42,180 nt of DNA from an uncultured Phycisphaera sp. (GTDB lineage Bacteria > Planctomycetota > Phycisphaerae > Phycisphaerales > SM1A02). Location of the stretch: the NCBI GenBank assembly GCA_937919685.1, contig CALFOM010000002.1, positions 1 to 42,180 of the forward strand, read 5' to 3'. The notes under the pieces were generated by a model that was not told the origin of the DNA, searched no databases, and saw only the letters and a program-made list of their open reading frames with translations. Below are positions 31,342 to 39,408 of the stretch, piece after piece. The number at the start of each line of letters is the position of its first letter. The first letter of the stretch is position 1. Made by a program: the position numbers and the translations under genes.

Positions 31342-32685
31342 TCAATCGGTCCAGATGATCGCGGCCCAGTTCTTCCGACCTCTTCTGAGCAATGTGAATC
31401 CACCGTCCAGAAGATCTCCGCTCTCGAAGGGACGATCTTCCGCGACCGGTTCGCCGTTGACCCGCACCGCGCCCCCTTTGATGAATTCACGGACTTCCCG
31501 GTTGCTGGAGGCGAGGCCAAGGTCCTTCAACGCCGTACCGAGGGTCGGGCCTTCGTCGGCAAGGAGGCTTTTGCGGGAGATCGTTCGAGATGTGAGATCC
31601 TCCGCAATCGTCCGGAGGGTCGCTTCGTCTAGACCGCGGACCTGGCCGCTAAAAAGCGCGGCAGAAGCGGCTTTCGCCGACTCCACCGAGGCCGCCCCGT
31701 GAAGCATGCCGGTCACTTCGTCGGCAAGGCGACGTTGCGCCGCGCGTTCCTGCGGATGTTCTTGGTTTGCTGTCTCGAGCGACTCGACCTCGGCTTGATC
31801 TAGGAAGGTGAACCACTTCAGGAAATTGATCACGTCATCGTCGGCAGAGTTCAACCAGAACTGATGGAATCGGTACGGACTGGTTCGCTCGGCGGTGAGC
31901 CAGATCGCCCCCGCTTCGGATTTTCCAAACTTGCCGCCGTCGGCCTTGGTGACCAGCGGTGCTGTGATGCCGTAGGTCTCGGCGCCCTGGTCCACGGCGG
32001 ATCGCTCCAGCCGTCTGGTGAGGTCGATGCCCGCGACGATATTTCCATACTGGTCGCTTCCGCCCATCTGGATCGTCACCCCGCGGGTGCGATGGAGATG
32101 GAGAAAATCGTAGGCCTGAAGCACCTGATAGCTGAACTCGGTGTAACTGATCCCCTGCTCGCGTTCGTTGAGCCGCGAACTCACCGACTCCTTCTGCATC
32201 ATCACGTTGACCGAGAAGTGCTTTCCGATGTCCCGCAGCAGTTCGATGAACCCGATCCGTGAGAGCCATTCGAGATTGTCGACGATCTCCGCACGATTCC
32301 CACACTTGGTCGAGAAGTCGAGGACCCGCTCGAAGATCGGCCGCTGCGACTCGACGTTCGCCTGAACCTGCTCGGTGGTGAGAAGTGGTCGCTCAGCGCT
32401 CTTGCCCGACGGGTCGCCAATCATCCCGGTTCCCCCGCCCATCACCACGACCGGGTGATGCCCCGATCGCTGGAAGTGCGCCAGCAGCATGATCGGAATC
32501 AGATTGCCAATGGTGAGGCTGTCCGCCGTCGGATCGAAACCGACATAGGCGTATCGGGGTTGCTCGGCGAGATGAGCCGCGAGCTGTTCGGACGTTGCCT
32601 GATGAAGCAGACCACGCCATTCGAGTTCGTCGAGAAATTTTCTCAAGGCAGGCTCGCGGATCGAAAGAAAAGGAAGTCGCCTCAC
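31342..32685 (-). CDS. tyrS: tyrosyl-tRNA synthetase
   Basis: TyrS charges tRNA-Tyr. The protein is up to 447 residues, with GTG at 32685 as start; a TTG 14 codons in is a weak alternative. It has the class I Rossmann fold signature FDPTADSLTIGNL. The HIGH motif reads TIGN (58-61), and the KMSKS motif reads KFGKS (252-256) after VTKADGG. The tyrosine pocket segments QVLQAYDFLHL and MGGSDQYGNI are present, and a C-terminal S4 RNA-binding domain ends the protein (SNREVREFIKGGAVRVNG). It converges on cdaR. The first HIGH position (Thr rather than His) is worth noting. Confidence 0.95.
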   Translation of the reverse strand: MRRLPFLSIREPALRKFLDELEWRGLLHQATSEQLAAHLAEQPRYAYVGFDPTADSLTIGNLIPIMLLAHFQRSGHHPVVVMGGGTGMIGDPSGKSAERPLLTTEQVQANVESQRPIFERVLDFSTKCGNRAEIVDNLEWLSRIGFIELLRDIGKHFSVNVMMQKESVSSRLNEREQGISYTEFSYQVLQAYDFLHLHRTRGVTIQMGGSDQYGNIVAGIDLTRRLERSAVDQGAETYGITAPLVTKADGGKFGKSEAGAIWLTAERTSPYRFHQFWLNSADDDVINFLKWFTFLDQAEVESLETANQEHPQERAAQRRLADEVTGMLHGAASVESAKAASAALFSGQVRGLDEATLRTIAEDLTSRTISRKSLLADEGPTLGTALKDLGLASSNREVREFIKGGAVRVNGEPVAEDRPFESGDLLDGGFTLLRRGRKNWAAIIWTD

Positions 32686-32760
32686 GCAGGGCGGGAAGTC
32701 GGGCGATCGTCTTCATATCGTCGAAGGCCCCTCCTCGACTTGAACCGTCGTCCTCGGAGA

Positions 32761-33843
32761 TCAGGCTTTGGCGACCGACTCGGTCTTCGCCGCGATGTCG
32801 CTGATCATCGAATTCCATGCCGCGTCAAAGGAATCACGTCCCTCGATCTGCAACCGTTCGGCCAGGGCGTCAAGGTCGATCCCGGCGGAAGTGACGCTAC
32901 CGAGCACGAACTCGCAGTCCCCCCCGTCCATCGGGATGCCGCCGTCGACGGCGCCGTGATCACGAAACGCCAGAAGCGTCTTTTCGGGCATGGTATTGAC
33001 CGTTTCGGGTGCGGCCAGGGCGGTGATATAGAGCGTGTCAGGAAGCGATGGATCCTTGGTTCCGGTGCTGGCCAGCAGGAGACGCTGGGGCTTCGCACCG
33101 TGTTCCTTCAACTCGTTCCAACGCTCGCCGTTCACGAAGTCGTGGAATGCTTTGTAGGTCCGTTCGCCGATCGCGATGCCGACCGCGTTCTTGAGATCGC
33201 CCTGCAGCTCGTCGGCGGTCGCTTTATCCCAGCGGGAGACGAAGAGGCTCGCGACCGAACAGACGAAGGGATCCAATCCCGCCTCGATGCGACGCTCCAC
33301 GCCACGAGTGTAGGCTTCGGCCGCCGCGAGGTAGTGTTCGCGCGAGAAAAGCAACGTCACGTTGATCGGGATCCCTGCAAAGATGAGTTCCTCGATTGCG
33401 GGCAGTCCCTCTTGGGTCCCGGGCACCTTGATGAAGAGATTCTCGCGACCGGCCTTTGCATGGAGGTGCTTCGCCTGCGCGATGGTGTTCGTCGTGTCAT
33501 TGGCCAGAAGTGGCGAGACTTCGAGGCTGACCCAGCCGTCGACCCCACCGGTGGCCTCGTGAATCGGCTTGAAGAGATCCGCGGCCCTCTGGAGGTCCTG
33601 AATCGCCAACTCGAAAAAGAGCGATTCCGTATCCAGTCCTTTTCCGAGGAGTTCGCGAATCTGATCGTTGTAACTGTCCGAGCCGCCGATTGCCTGTTGG
33701 AAGATCGAGGGATTCGAGGTAAGACCCGTGACCGACAGGTCCGCGATGTAGCGTTCGAGCGTCCCGTCGTTGAGGAGGTCTCGAGTGATGTTGTCGAGCC
33801 AGAGGCTCTGGCCGAGGTCGTGGAGGTCGCGGGTGGCGGTCAT
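32761..33843 (-). CDS. tal: transaldolase
   Basis: Transaldolase moves a dihydroxyacetone group between sugar phosphates in the non-oxidative pentose phosphate pathway. The start at 33843 (GGGA upstream) gives 360 residues. The motif GLTSNPSIFQQAI (40-52) and the Schiff-base Lys139 in LFIKVPGTQEG are typical of the Tal family found in actinobacteria and cyanobacteria, the type often fused or adjacent to Pgi. The longer frame (to 34005) lacks homology and would run to within two bases of pgi. It diverges from pgi, an enzyme of the linked pathway, with 164 bp between. Confidence 0.95.
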   Translation of the reverse strand: MTATRDLHDLGQSLWLDNITRDLLNDGTLERYIADLSVTGLTSNPSIFQQAIGGSDSYNDQIRELLGKGLDTESLFFELAIQDLQRAADLFKPIHEATGGVDGWVSLEVSPLLANDTTNTIAQAKHLHAKAGRENLFIKVPGTQEGLPAIEELIFAGIPINVTLLFSREHYLAAAEAYTRGVERRIEAGLDPFVCSVASLFVSRWDKATADELQGDLKNAVGIAIGERTYKAFHDFVNGERWNELKEHGAKPQRLLLASTGTKDPSLPDTLYITALAAPETVNTMPEKTLLAFRDHGAVDGGIPMDGGDCEFVLGSVTSAGIDLDALAERLQIEGRDSFDAAWNSMISDIAAKTESVAKA

Positions 33844-33888
33844 CGGAAGGATCCCTGGAGTGGGGAAAGCGGAATGAATTCTCGCCGT

Positions 33889-33914
33889 CCAGAACGATCT
33901 GAACGCGGTTCTGG
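33889..33914. promoter_or_regulatory. inverted repeat in the tal-pgi divergent promoter region
   Basis: CCAGAAC (33889-33895) and GTTCTGG (33908-33914) form a perfect 7-bp inverted repeat with a 12-bp spacer, 45-70 bp upstream of tal and about 95 bp upstream of pgi. It has the size of a dimeric regulator's operator. There is no direct evidence for the regulator. Confidence 0.3.
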
Positions 33915-34007
33915 TAGTTTCGCCCTGCAGCGTATCAGGCATGACCGGGCTGTCCACTGACACCCGATGCGACTGGCCAGCGGATTCCTTCTGGAGAAGA
34001 ACCAACT

Positions 34008-35663
34008 ATGAGCGTCAGAAGCCTCATCGACCGACCTCGTCTTGATCAACTTCCCGAATGGAAGGCTCTGGCCCGTCATCGGAAGTCCATGGCGAAGACC
34101 TCCATCGCTGACCTCTTCGCCGCGGATCCTCGCCGCGGATCGAAATACTCCACCGAAGCCCTCGGCATCCACTTCGACTGGTCGAAGCACTTGGTCTCCA
34201 ACGAGACTATGAAGTTGCTTTTCGCTCTGGCGAAGGCGTCCGGCGTCGAAGGGCATCGCAAGGCGATGTTCAAGGGCGAAAAGATCAACATCACCGAAGA
34301 TCGGGCCGTGCTTCACACCGCCCTAAGAGCCCCCGCCGACGCCGTCATCAAGGTCGATGGCGAAAACGTGGTACCCGCAGTGCATGACGTGCTCCGACGG
34401 ATGGGGACCTTCTCGAACCAGATCCGGAGTGGAAAATGGAAGGGACACTCTGGCAAAGCGATCAAGAATATTGTCAATATCGGTATCGGCGGTTCCGATC
34501 TCGGCCCCGCCATGGCCTACGACGCGCTCCGTAAATACTCCAGTCGAGATCTGACGATCCGATTCGTGTCGAACGTCGATGCCAATGACTTCTACGAGAA
34601 GACCCTCGATCTCGACCCGACCGAGACGCTCTTCATCGTCTGCAGCAAGACGTTTACGACGCTCGAGACCATGACGAACGCGCATACCGCGCGAAAGTGG
34701 ATCCTCAAGGCCTTCGATGGAGATGCCGCCGCCAGCGCGAAGCACTTCGTCGCGGTCTCAACCAATGCCGACGAAGTTGCTAAGTTTGGCATCGACACCA
34801 AAAACATGTTCGGATTCTGGGATTGGGTCGGCGGACGATATTCGATGGACTCCGCGGTCGGCCTCAGCACCATGGTCGCGTTGGGCCCGAAGGGTTTCCG
34901 CGAACTCCTCGACGGCTTCCACGACATGGACGAACATTTTCGTTCCACGCCCATGACCCGGAACCTCCCGGTCATCCAAGCGTTGATCGGTCTGTGGTAC
35001 GCCGATTTCTGGGACGCCGGCACCGTCGCGATCCTTCCCTACGATCAGTACCTCGATCGCTTTAGCGCCTATCTCCAGCAACTCGAGATGGAATCCAACG
35101 GCAAGCACACCCGACTCAACGGGAAGCACGTGAAGTGGGGAACCTGCCCGGCAATCTGGGGACAGCCCGGCACCAACGGGCAGCACGCCTTCTATCAGAT
35201 GATCCATCAAGGCACCCGGCTGGTCCCCGCTGACTTCATCGTCTTCGCCGACCCCGTGAACAAGATCGGCGATCACCACGACAAGCTCGTCGCCAACGTA
35301 TTCGCCCAGACTGAAGCCCTCGCTTTCGGGAAGAGCGTGGCGGAGATCGAGGCCGAAGGCGTTCCGGCCTGGCTGGCCCCGCACAAGGAAATGGAAGGCA
35401 ACCGCCCGACCAGCACTTTCCTCTGCGACAAACTGACACCCCGAATGCTCGGCCGCCTCATCGCCCAGTACGAGCACAAGGTGTTCGTGCAAGGGTCAAT
35501 CTGGCAGATCAATTCCTTCGATCAGTGGGGCGTCGAGCTGGGGAAGAAGATGGCCCAGGCCATGATCCCGGAACTCAAGTCGAAGGACCGCCCGAAGCTC
35601 GCCCACGATTCGTCAACGAACACCCTGATTCGAAAGTACCGGGATCTTCGCGGTCGAAAGTGA
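34008..35663 (+). CDS. pgi: glucose-6-phosphate isomerase
   Basis: Pgi interconverts glucose-6-phosphate and fructose-6-phosphate. The 551-residue length matches the long E. coli-type enzymes. The sugar-phosphate loop is GIGGSDLGP at 159-167. Signature segments include [17 protein letters not shown] (about 271-287), [17 protein letters not shown] (about 380-396) and, near the C-terminus, [13 protein letters not shown] with the catalytic Lys. The ATG at 34008 has GGAGAAG seven bases upstream. It diverges from tal and ends 41 bp from the cysteine desulfurase on the other strand. Confidence 0.97.
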   Translation: MSVRSLIDRPRLDQLPEWKALARHRKSMAKTSIADLFAADPRRGSKYSTEALGIHFDWSKHLVSNETMKLLFALAKASGVEGHRKAMFKGEKINITEDRAVLHTALRAPADAVIKVDGENVVPAVHDVLRRMGTFSNQIRSGKWKGHSGKAIKNIVNIGIGGSDLGPAMAYDALRKYSSRDLTIRFVSNVDANDFYEKTLDLDPTETLFIVCSKTFTTLETMTNAHTARKWILKAFDGDAAASAKHFVAVSTNADEVAKFGIDTKNMFGFWDWVGGRYSMDSAVGLSTMVALGPKGFRELLDGFHDMDEHFRSTPMTRNLPVIQALIGLWYADFWDAGTVAILPYDQYLDRFSAYLQQLEMESNGKHTRLNGKHVKWGTCPAIWGQPGTNGQHAFYQMIHQGTRLVPADFIVFADPVNKIGDHHDKLVANVFAQTEALAFGKSVAEIEAEGVPAWLAPHKEMEGNRPTSTFLCDKLTPRMLGRLIAQYEHKVFVQGSIWQINSFDQWGVELGKKMAQAMIPELKSKDRPKLAHDSSTNTLIRKYRDLRGRK

Positions 35664-35704
35664 TTGCCAAGAGATCGGCGAATCGGCTATAGGGGGGGCG
35701 AAGA

Positions 35705-36865
35705 TCACGCGCCGGGGAGTTGCTGTGCCAGGATGTTGGCGACTTCGACCACCAACGGTATCGCCTCGTCGATCTCAGCCCGAGTCGTTGTTCGGGAGAT
35801 TGAAAATCGAACCGACCCGTGCGCGACGGGCTCCGGAATGCCCATGGCGAGCAGTACCGGAGACGGTTCGAGCGATCCGCTGGCACACGCGGCTCCAGCA
35901 CTGGCGAACACGCCTCGCTCCGAAAGAAGGAGCAGCAGCCCCTCCGCCGCCAATCTAGGAAATCCAAGGCTCGAAGTGGTCCAGAGCCGAGGAGCGTCGG
36001 CGCCGTTGATGACCACGTCGGGCCGTCCAGCGCGAACGCCTTGCTCAAGCACATCCCGCAAAGTTTCGGCCATGGTGATGCCGTCGCCCTTCAGCCATTC
36101 CACGGCCGCGGCGGCCGCGGCGCCCATGCCGACGATCGCCGGGACGTTCTCGGTACCCCCGCGGCGATCCCGTTCCTGCGAGCCACCAGTCATTTGCGGT
36201 TCGAGGCGCGTTCCGCGGGACACAAACATACCCCCCGCTCCCTTGGGCCCATGAAACTTGTGGGCGGCAAAGGAAAGGAGATCCACGTCGAGCGACGCGC
36301 AGTCGACGGGCATTCGCCCCACGGCCTGGACCGCATCGGTGTGAAATCGAACGCCATGCTCGCGACAAAGCCGGCCAATCTTCTCAACCGGCTGAATCAA
36401 GCCGGTCTCATTGTTGACCCACATCACGCTCACCAACGCCAACGACTCACCGTGTTCTTCGAGCAGCGATTCGAACGCCTCAAGATCGATCACCCCGTCA
36501 GGCCGATGCGTGACCCAGTGCACCGGGGTCCCTTTTTTCTCGAGCCTTTCCGCCGTGTCCCGGACCGCGGAGTGCTCGAGTCGACTGGTCGCGATCGCCG
36601 GCTTCGACGGTTGGGCCGCCATCGACCCGTGCAAGGCGAGATTCGCGGCTTCAGTACCTCCGGAGCAGAGAAGCAGATCTCGCGGTCGGCATCCAAGAAG
36701 GTGTGCGACAGATTCGCGTGCCAATTCGACACGGCGCCGAGCGGCCACGCCGGATCGATGCACACTCGATGGGTTGGCCCAGTCGTGCTCAAGGCAATGC
36801 GTCACGGCATCGATCACTTCGGGAAGCGGTGGTGTGGTCGCATTGTGATCGAGGTAAATCGTCAT
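35705..36865 (-). CDS. cysteine desulfurase, IscS/NifS family
   Basis: This PLP enzyme takes sulfur from cysteine for iron-sulfur clusters or tRNA thiolation. The 386-residue protein starts MTIYLDHNATTPPLPEV, the family's hallmark. PLP-binding Lys203 is in SFAAHKFHGPKGAGG. The catalytic Cys327 loop reads GAACASGSLEPS, matching the IscS/NifS group I type. Other conserved residues are the His of RLEHSAV (98) and the Asp/Gln of HTDAVQAVG. The ATG overlaps the stop of the small PQQ-repeat gene by four bases. No IscU or IscR is nearby, so the pathway (Isc, Nif or tRNA) cannot be set from context. Confidence 0.95.
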   Translation of the reverse strand: MTIYLDHNATTPPLPEVIDAVTHCLEHDWANPSSVHRSGVAARRRVELARESVAHLLGCRPRDLLLCSGGTEAANLALHGSMAAQPSKPAIATSRLEHSAVRDTAERLEKKGTPVHWVTHRPDGVIDLEAFESLLEEHGESLALVSVMWVNNETGLIQPVEKIGRLCREHGVRFHTDAVQAVGRMPVDCASLDVDLLSFAAHKFHGPKGAGGMFVSRGTRLEPQMTGGSQERDRRGGTENVPAIVGMGAAAAAAVEWLKGDGITMAETLRDVLEQGVRAGRPDVVINGADAPRLWTTSSLGFPRLAAEGLLLLLSERGVFASAGAACASGSLEPSPVLLAMGIPEPVAHGSVRFSISRTTTRAEIDEAIPLVVEVANILAQQLPGA

Positions 36866-37227
36866 CCTGCACTCGCAGCGGCAGCAGCGGCGGCGGCGGC
36901 AGCGGCAGCGGCAGCGGCGGCGGCACCCTGGCCTCCATCATTGCCCGCGATGATCGGATATCCCCCGCCGATGTCCTTGACCTCCGCCGACCAGACTTCG
37001 GCGCCGGTGAGCGGATCGAGACACCAGACCCGTTTGCTCGACGCAACGACCAGTCGATCTCCATCCCGCGCGATGGTCAGGAAACTCGAGGGGTTGAACC
37101 GGTTGAAGAAGCCCTTCAGAGCTTGCGGCTTCCAGATCCAAGCATCGGCTCCGTCGTAGCGGTCGAAAGCGGCAACCCCACCCTTGAAGGCAACAAAAAC
37201 GAAATCGGCAGGGTTCTTTGAACTCAT
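36862..37227 (-). CDS. small PQQ/WD-like repeat protein with C-terminal polyalanine
   Basis: The ATG at 37227 with AGGAGG four bases upstream gives 121 residues; the longer frame is a shadow. The first 90 residues hold a short PQQ-enzyme-type beta repeat (FVAFKGGVAAFDRYDGADAW, then VASSKRVWCLDPLTGAEVW). This is enough for about two blades, so it cannot form a closed propeller alone. The C-terminus, after a GNDGGQG spacer, is 17 alanines encoded by mixed GCN codons at 36874-36924 before a short SAG end. The stop overlaps the cysteine desulfurase start. It looks cytosolic, with no signal peptide. Function unknown. Confidence 0.65.
   Translation of the reverse strand: MSSKNPADFVFVAFKGGVAAFDRYDGADAWIWKPQALKGFFNRFNPSSFLTIARDGDRLVVASSKRVWCLDPLTGAEVWSAEVKDIGGGYPIIAGNDGGQGAAAAAAAAAAAAAAAAASAG
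36874..36924. repeat. GCN trinucleotide repeat encoding polyalanine
   Basis: Seventeen consecutive alanine codons of the PQQ-like gene on the minus strand (GCT, GCC and GCG mixed). They form a 51-bp triplet array that ends 9 bp before the overlap with the cysteine desulfurase start. Interruptions by codon variants mean it is not a perfect repeat. Confidence 0.9.
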
Positions 37228-37485
37228 GGTGCCTCCTGATAGGACGTGCGCCATCGTACCATTCCACGGGGATTCGGCCGGAACCCGACAGATGCCATCG
37301 GCCCTTTGCACCATGGTGATCATCCACGGCGGTCGTCGATCGACCGTCGCGATCAACCCGAGCGCACGCTCGGGATAAAAACCCTGTCGTCGCCGTCGGC
37401 ATCGATGGCATTTTCGGCGAATCAAAGACACCCGCAACCCGACCGCGGTTGTCCGGAGTAGGGTCTCGCCTAGAGGAGTTGAAAC
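37228..37485. other. intergenic region between the PQQ-like gene and ggt
   Basis: The 258-bp divergent gap must hold promoters for both flanking genes. At 37357-37374 CCCGAGCG-CA-CGCTCGGG is a palindrome, a possible operator. Its neighbouring A-run is on the wrong side for a plus-strand terminator. I see no clear -35/-10 pair. Confidence 0.45.
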
Positions 37486-39291
37486 ATGAGTCACACAACA
37501 TCCATCTTGATCGCCAGCCTCCCGCTGGCAGCCCTGATCCACGGCTGCACGTCATCGATCAGTGCCGCTCCCGGAGACCGTGGTTCGAAGGTGTCACCAG
37601 CGGTCGCAGCCGTGACAGATGCCCCTGCGACCGGAACCCGCGTCCGACACGCCAACGGTGCCGTGGCCGCCGACTCGAAGACCGCCAGCGAGGCTGGTGT
37701 TGAGATCCTCAGAGCGGGCGGAAATGCCGTCGACGCCGCGATCGCCACCTCGCTCACGCTCTCGGTGACTCGGCCCTACTCGTGTGGCATCGGAGGCGGT
37801 GGTTTCATGCTGATCTTCGTCGAGGCGACCGGTGAATCACGAGCACTCGATTTTCGCGAGACCTGCCCAAAACACGTCGGTCTTGATTTCTACGCAAAGC
37901 TCGCCGCCCCCGCGAGCGGATACGACCCGAGCCTCTACGGCGGTCGCGCCGTGGGGATCCCCGGCCAACTCCCGGGCATGATCGCCGCACATGAAGCGTT
38001 CGGAACGATGCCGCTGGAGGCCCTCGTCGCGCCGGCGGTTCGCGCCGCTCGCACTGGATTCGCGGTCGACGCCGACTATCTGGCCGCCGTCGAAAAGGTT
38101 CGGTCGCTCCGCAAGGCGCATCCGGACCTGCGGCCAACTTCCCGTTGGGTCTGGGACAACCTCTGTCACCGAGGGGCCATCGAGATCGGCGACATTATCC
38201 GGCAACCGGAGCTCGCCGAGTACCTCGAAAAATTCGGCCGCGAGGGCATCGCGGCGTGGTCCGGTCCCGATGGCATCGCCGCCTTGCTGACCGGCGTCGA
38301 TCGAGCGTTCGACGGCGTACTTCGACCCGAGGACATTCAAGACTACGAAGTCGTCTGGCGCACACCGCTGGTCGTAGAGAACGTCTTCGACGACTACGAA
38401 GCACTGCTCATGCCGCCCCCGAGCTCCGGCGGAATCGCCATTGCGCAGGTCCTGGCCATGATGGAACATCGATTACCCTCGGCCGGCGATCCTCTTCCCG
38501 GCAGCGCCGCGTATTCCCATCTCATGGCGGAGTCGATGCGGCACGCATTTGCCGATCGAGCCCGCCATCTGGCCGACGCGGACTTCGTCGATGTCCCCGT
38601 CGAACGCCTTCTCGATCGTGAGTCGATCAAACGCGCCGCCGATCGAATCGATTTCGAAGACGTGCTCGCGACCGATTCCTGCGGCGTGATCGGCGGCGGT
38701 CCAGCCGACGCGCTCAGAGACAGCGGAACCAGCCACTTCAGCGTGATCGATTCCCGAGGGATGACCGTCGCCTGCACGCTGACCATCAACGGCGCCTTCG
38801 GTTCACTGGTGGCCGTGCCGGAAATCGGCGTGATCCTCAACAATGAAATGAACGACTTCACGACGATTCCCGGCGAGTCAAATCTCTTCGGATTGAAGCA
38901 GTCAGATCGCAATCTCCCCGAGCCCGGGAAGCGACCGCTCTCCAGCATGTCGCCGACCATCCTTCTCAAGAACGGCAGAACCTCGGTCACTGCGGGAGCG
39001 AGCGGCGGACCCCGAATCATCACCGGCACAATCCAAGTGCTGCTTGCGGTTATTCACGGCGGAAAGAGCGGGCGAGACGCCGTGGACGCCCCGCGACTGC
39101 ATCACCAGTGGAAGCCGGAGATCCTCCGCCTCGAAGCCGGGCTCCTCGAACTTCGCCCCGACCTCGAAGCCACCGGGCACGTAGTCGAAGAGACGGGCGG
39201 GGTCGGCGTGGTGCAGGCGATCGTGGTGCACGAGGATGGACTGGAGCCGGCCAGCGACCCTCGAAAGGGTGGCTCCGCGGCCGGCTGGTGA
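37486..39291 (+). CDS. ggt: gamma-glutamyltransferase (glutathione hydrolase), predicted lipoprotein
   Basis: GGT cleaves gamma-glutamyl bonds, for example in glutathione, outside the cytoplasm. The 601-residue precursor self-cleaves at a catalytic Thr, here Thr415 in SGTSHFSVID. Other family segments are present: SCGIGGGGFMLI (about 99-110), the FRET motif of the substrate site (about 123-126), LMPPPSSGGIAI (308-319), LNNEMNDFT and PLSSMSPTI (485-493). The N-terminus SLPLAALIHGC is a lipobox with Cys21, so the enzyme is probably membrane-anchored in the periplasm. The ATG has GAGGAG seven bases upstream. All catalytic residues I can see are intact. Confidence 0.95.
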   Translation: MSHTTSILIASLPLAALIHGCTSSISAAPGDRGSKVSPAVAAVTDAPATGTRVRHANGAVAADSKTASEAGVEILRAGGNAVDAAIATSLTLSVTRPYSCGIGGGGFMLIFVEATGESRALDFRETCPKHVGLDFYAKLAAPASGYDPSLYGGRAVGIPGQLPGMIAAHEAFGTMPLEALVAPAVRAARTGFAVDADYLAAVEKVRSLRKAHPDLRPTSRWVWDNLCHRGAIEIGDIIRQPELAEYLEKFGREGIAAWSGPDGIAALLTGVDRAFDGVLRPEDIQDYEVVWRTPLVVENVFDDYEALLMPPPSSGGIAIAQVLAMMEHRLPSAGDPLPGSAAYSHLMAESMRHAFADRARHLADADFVDVPVERLLDRESIKRAADRIDFEDVLATDSCGVIGGGPADALRDSGTSHFSVIDSRGMTVACTLTINGAFGSLVAVPEIGVILNNEMNDFTTIPGESNLFGLKQSDRNLPEPGKRPLSSMSPTILLKNGRTSVTAGASGGPRIITGTIQVLLAVIHGGKSGRDAVDAPRLHHQWKPEILRLEAGLLELRPDLEATGHVVEETGGVGVVQAIVVHEDGLEPASDPRKGGSAAGW

Positions 39292-39408
39292 GATCTTGAT
39301 CCCGCCAGGAAACACTGATCCTTCGTCCTCGCCCGTCGGCGACGTATGCTCCCATCGGTCGTCATCAGAGATGTTTAGACTGGCGCCCCTGTGATCCCGG
39401 AGGTTCTC

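Noticed and set aside
32455-33960. 501-codon plus-strand open frame
   Set aside because: Antisense across tyrS and tal, both well supported by motifs; no domain of its own.
35819-37159. 446-codon plus-strand open frame
   Set aside because: Antisense to the cysteine desulfurase and PQQ-like genes; its own polyalanine stretch comes from the same GCN array read on the other strand.
37357-37374. Palindrome CCCGAGCG-CA-CGCTCGGG considered as a terminator
   Set aside because: The run that follows is A, not T, on the plus strand, and on the minus strand the T-run precedes the stem. Kept only as a possible operator.
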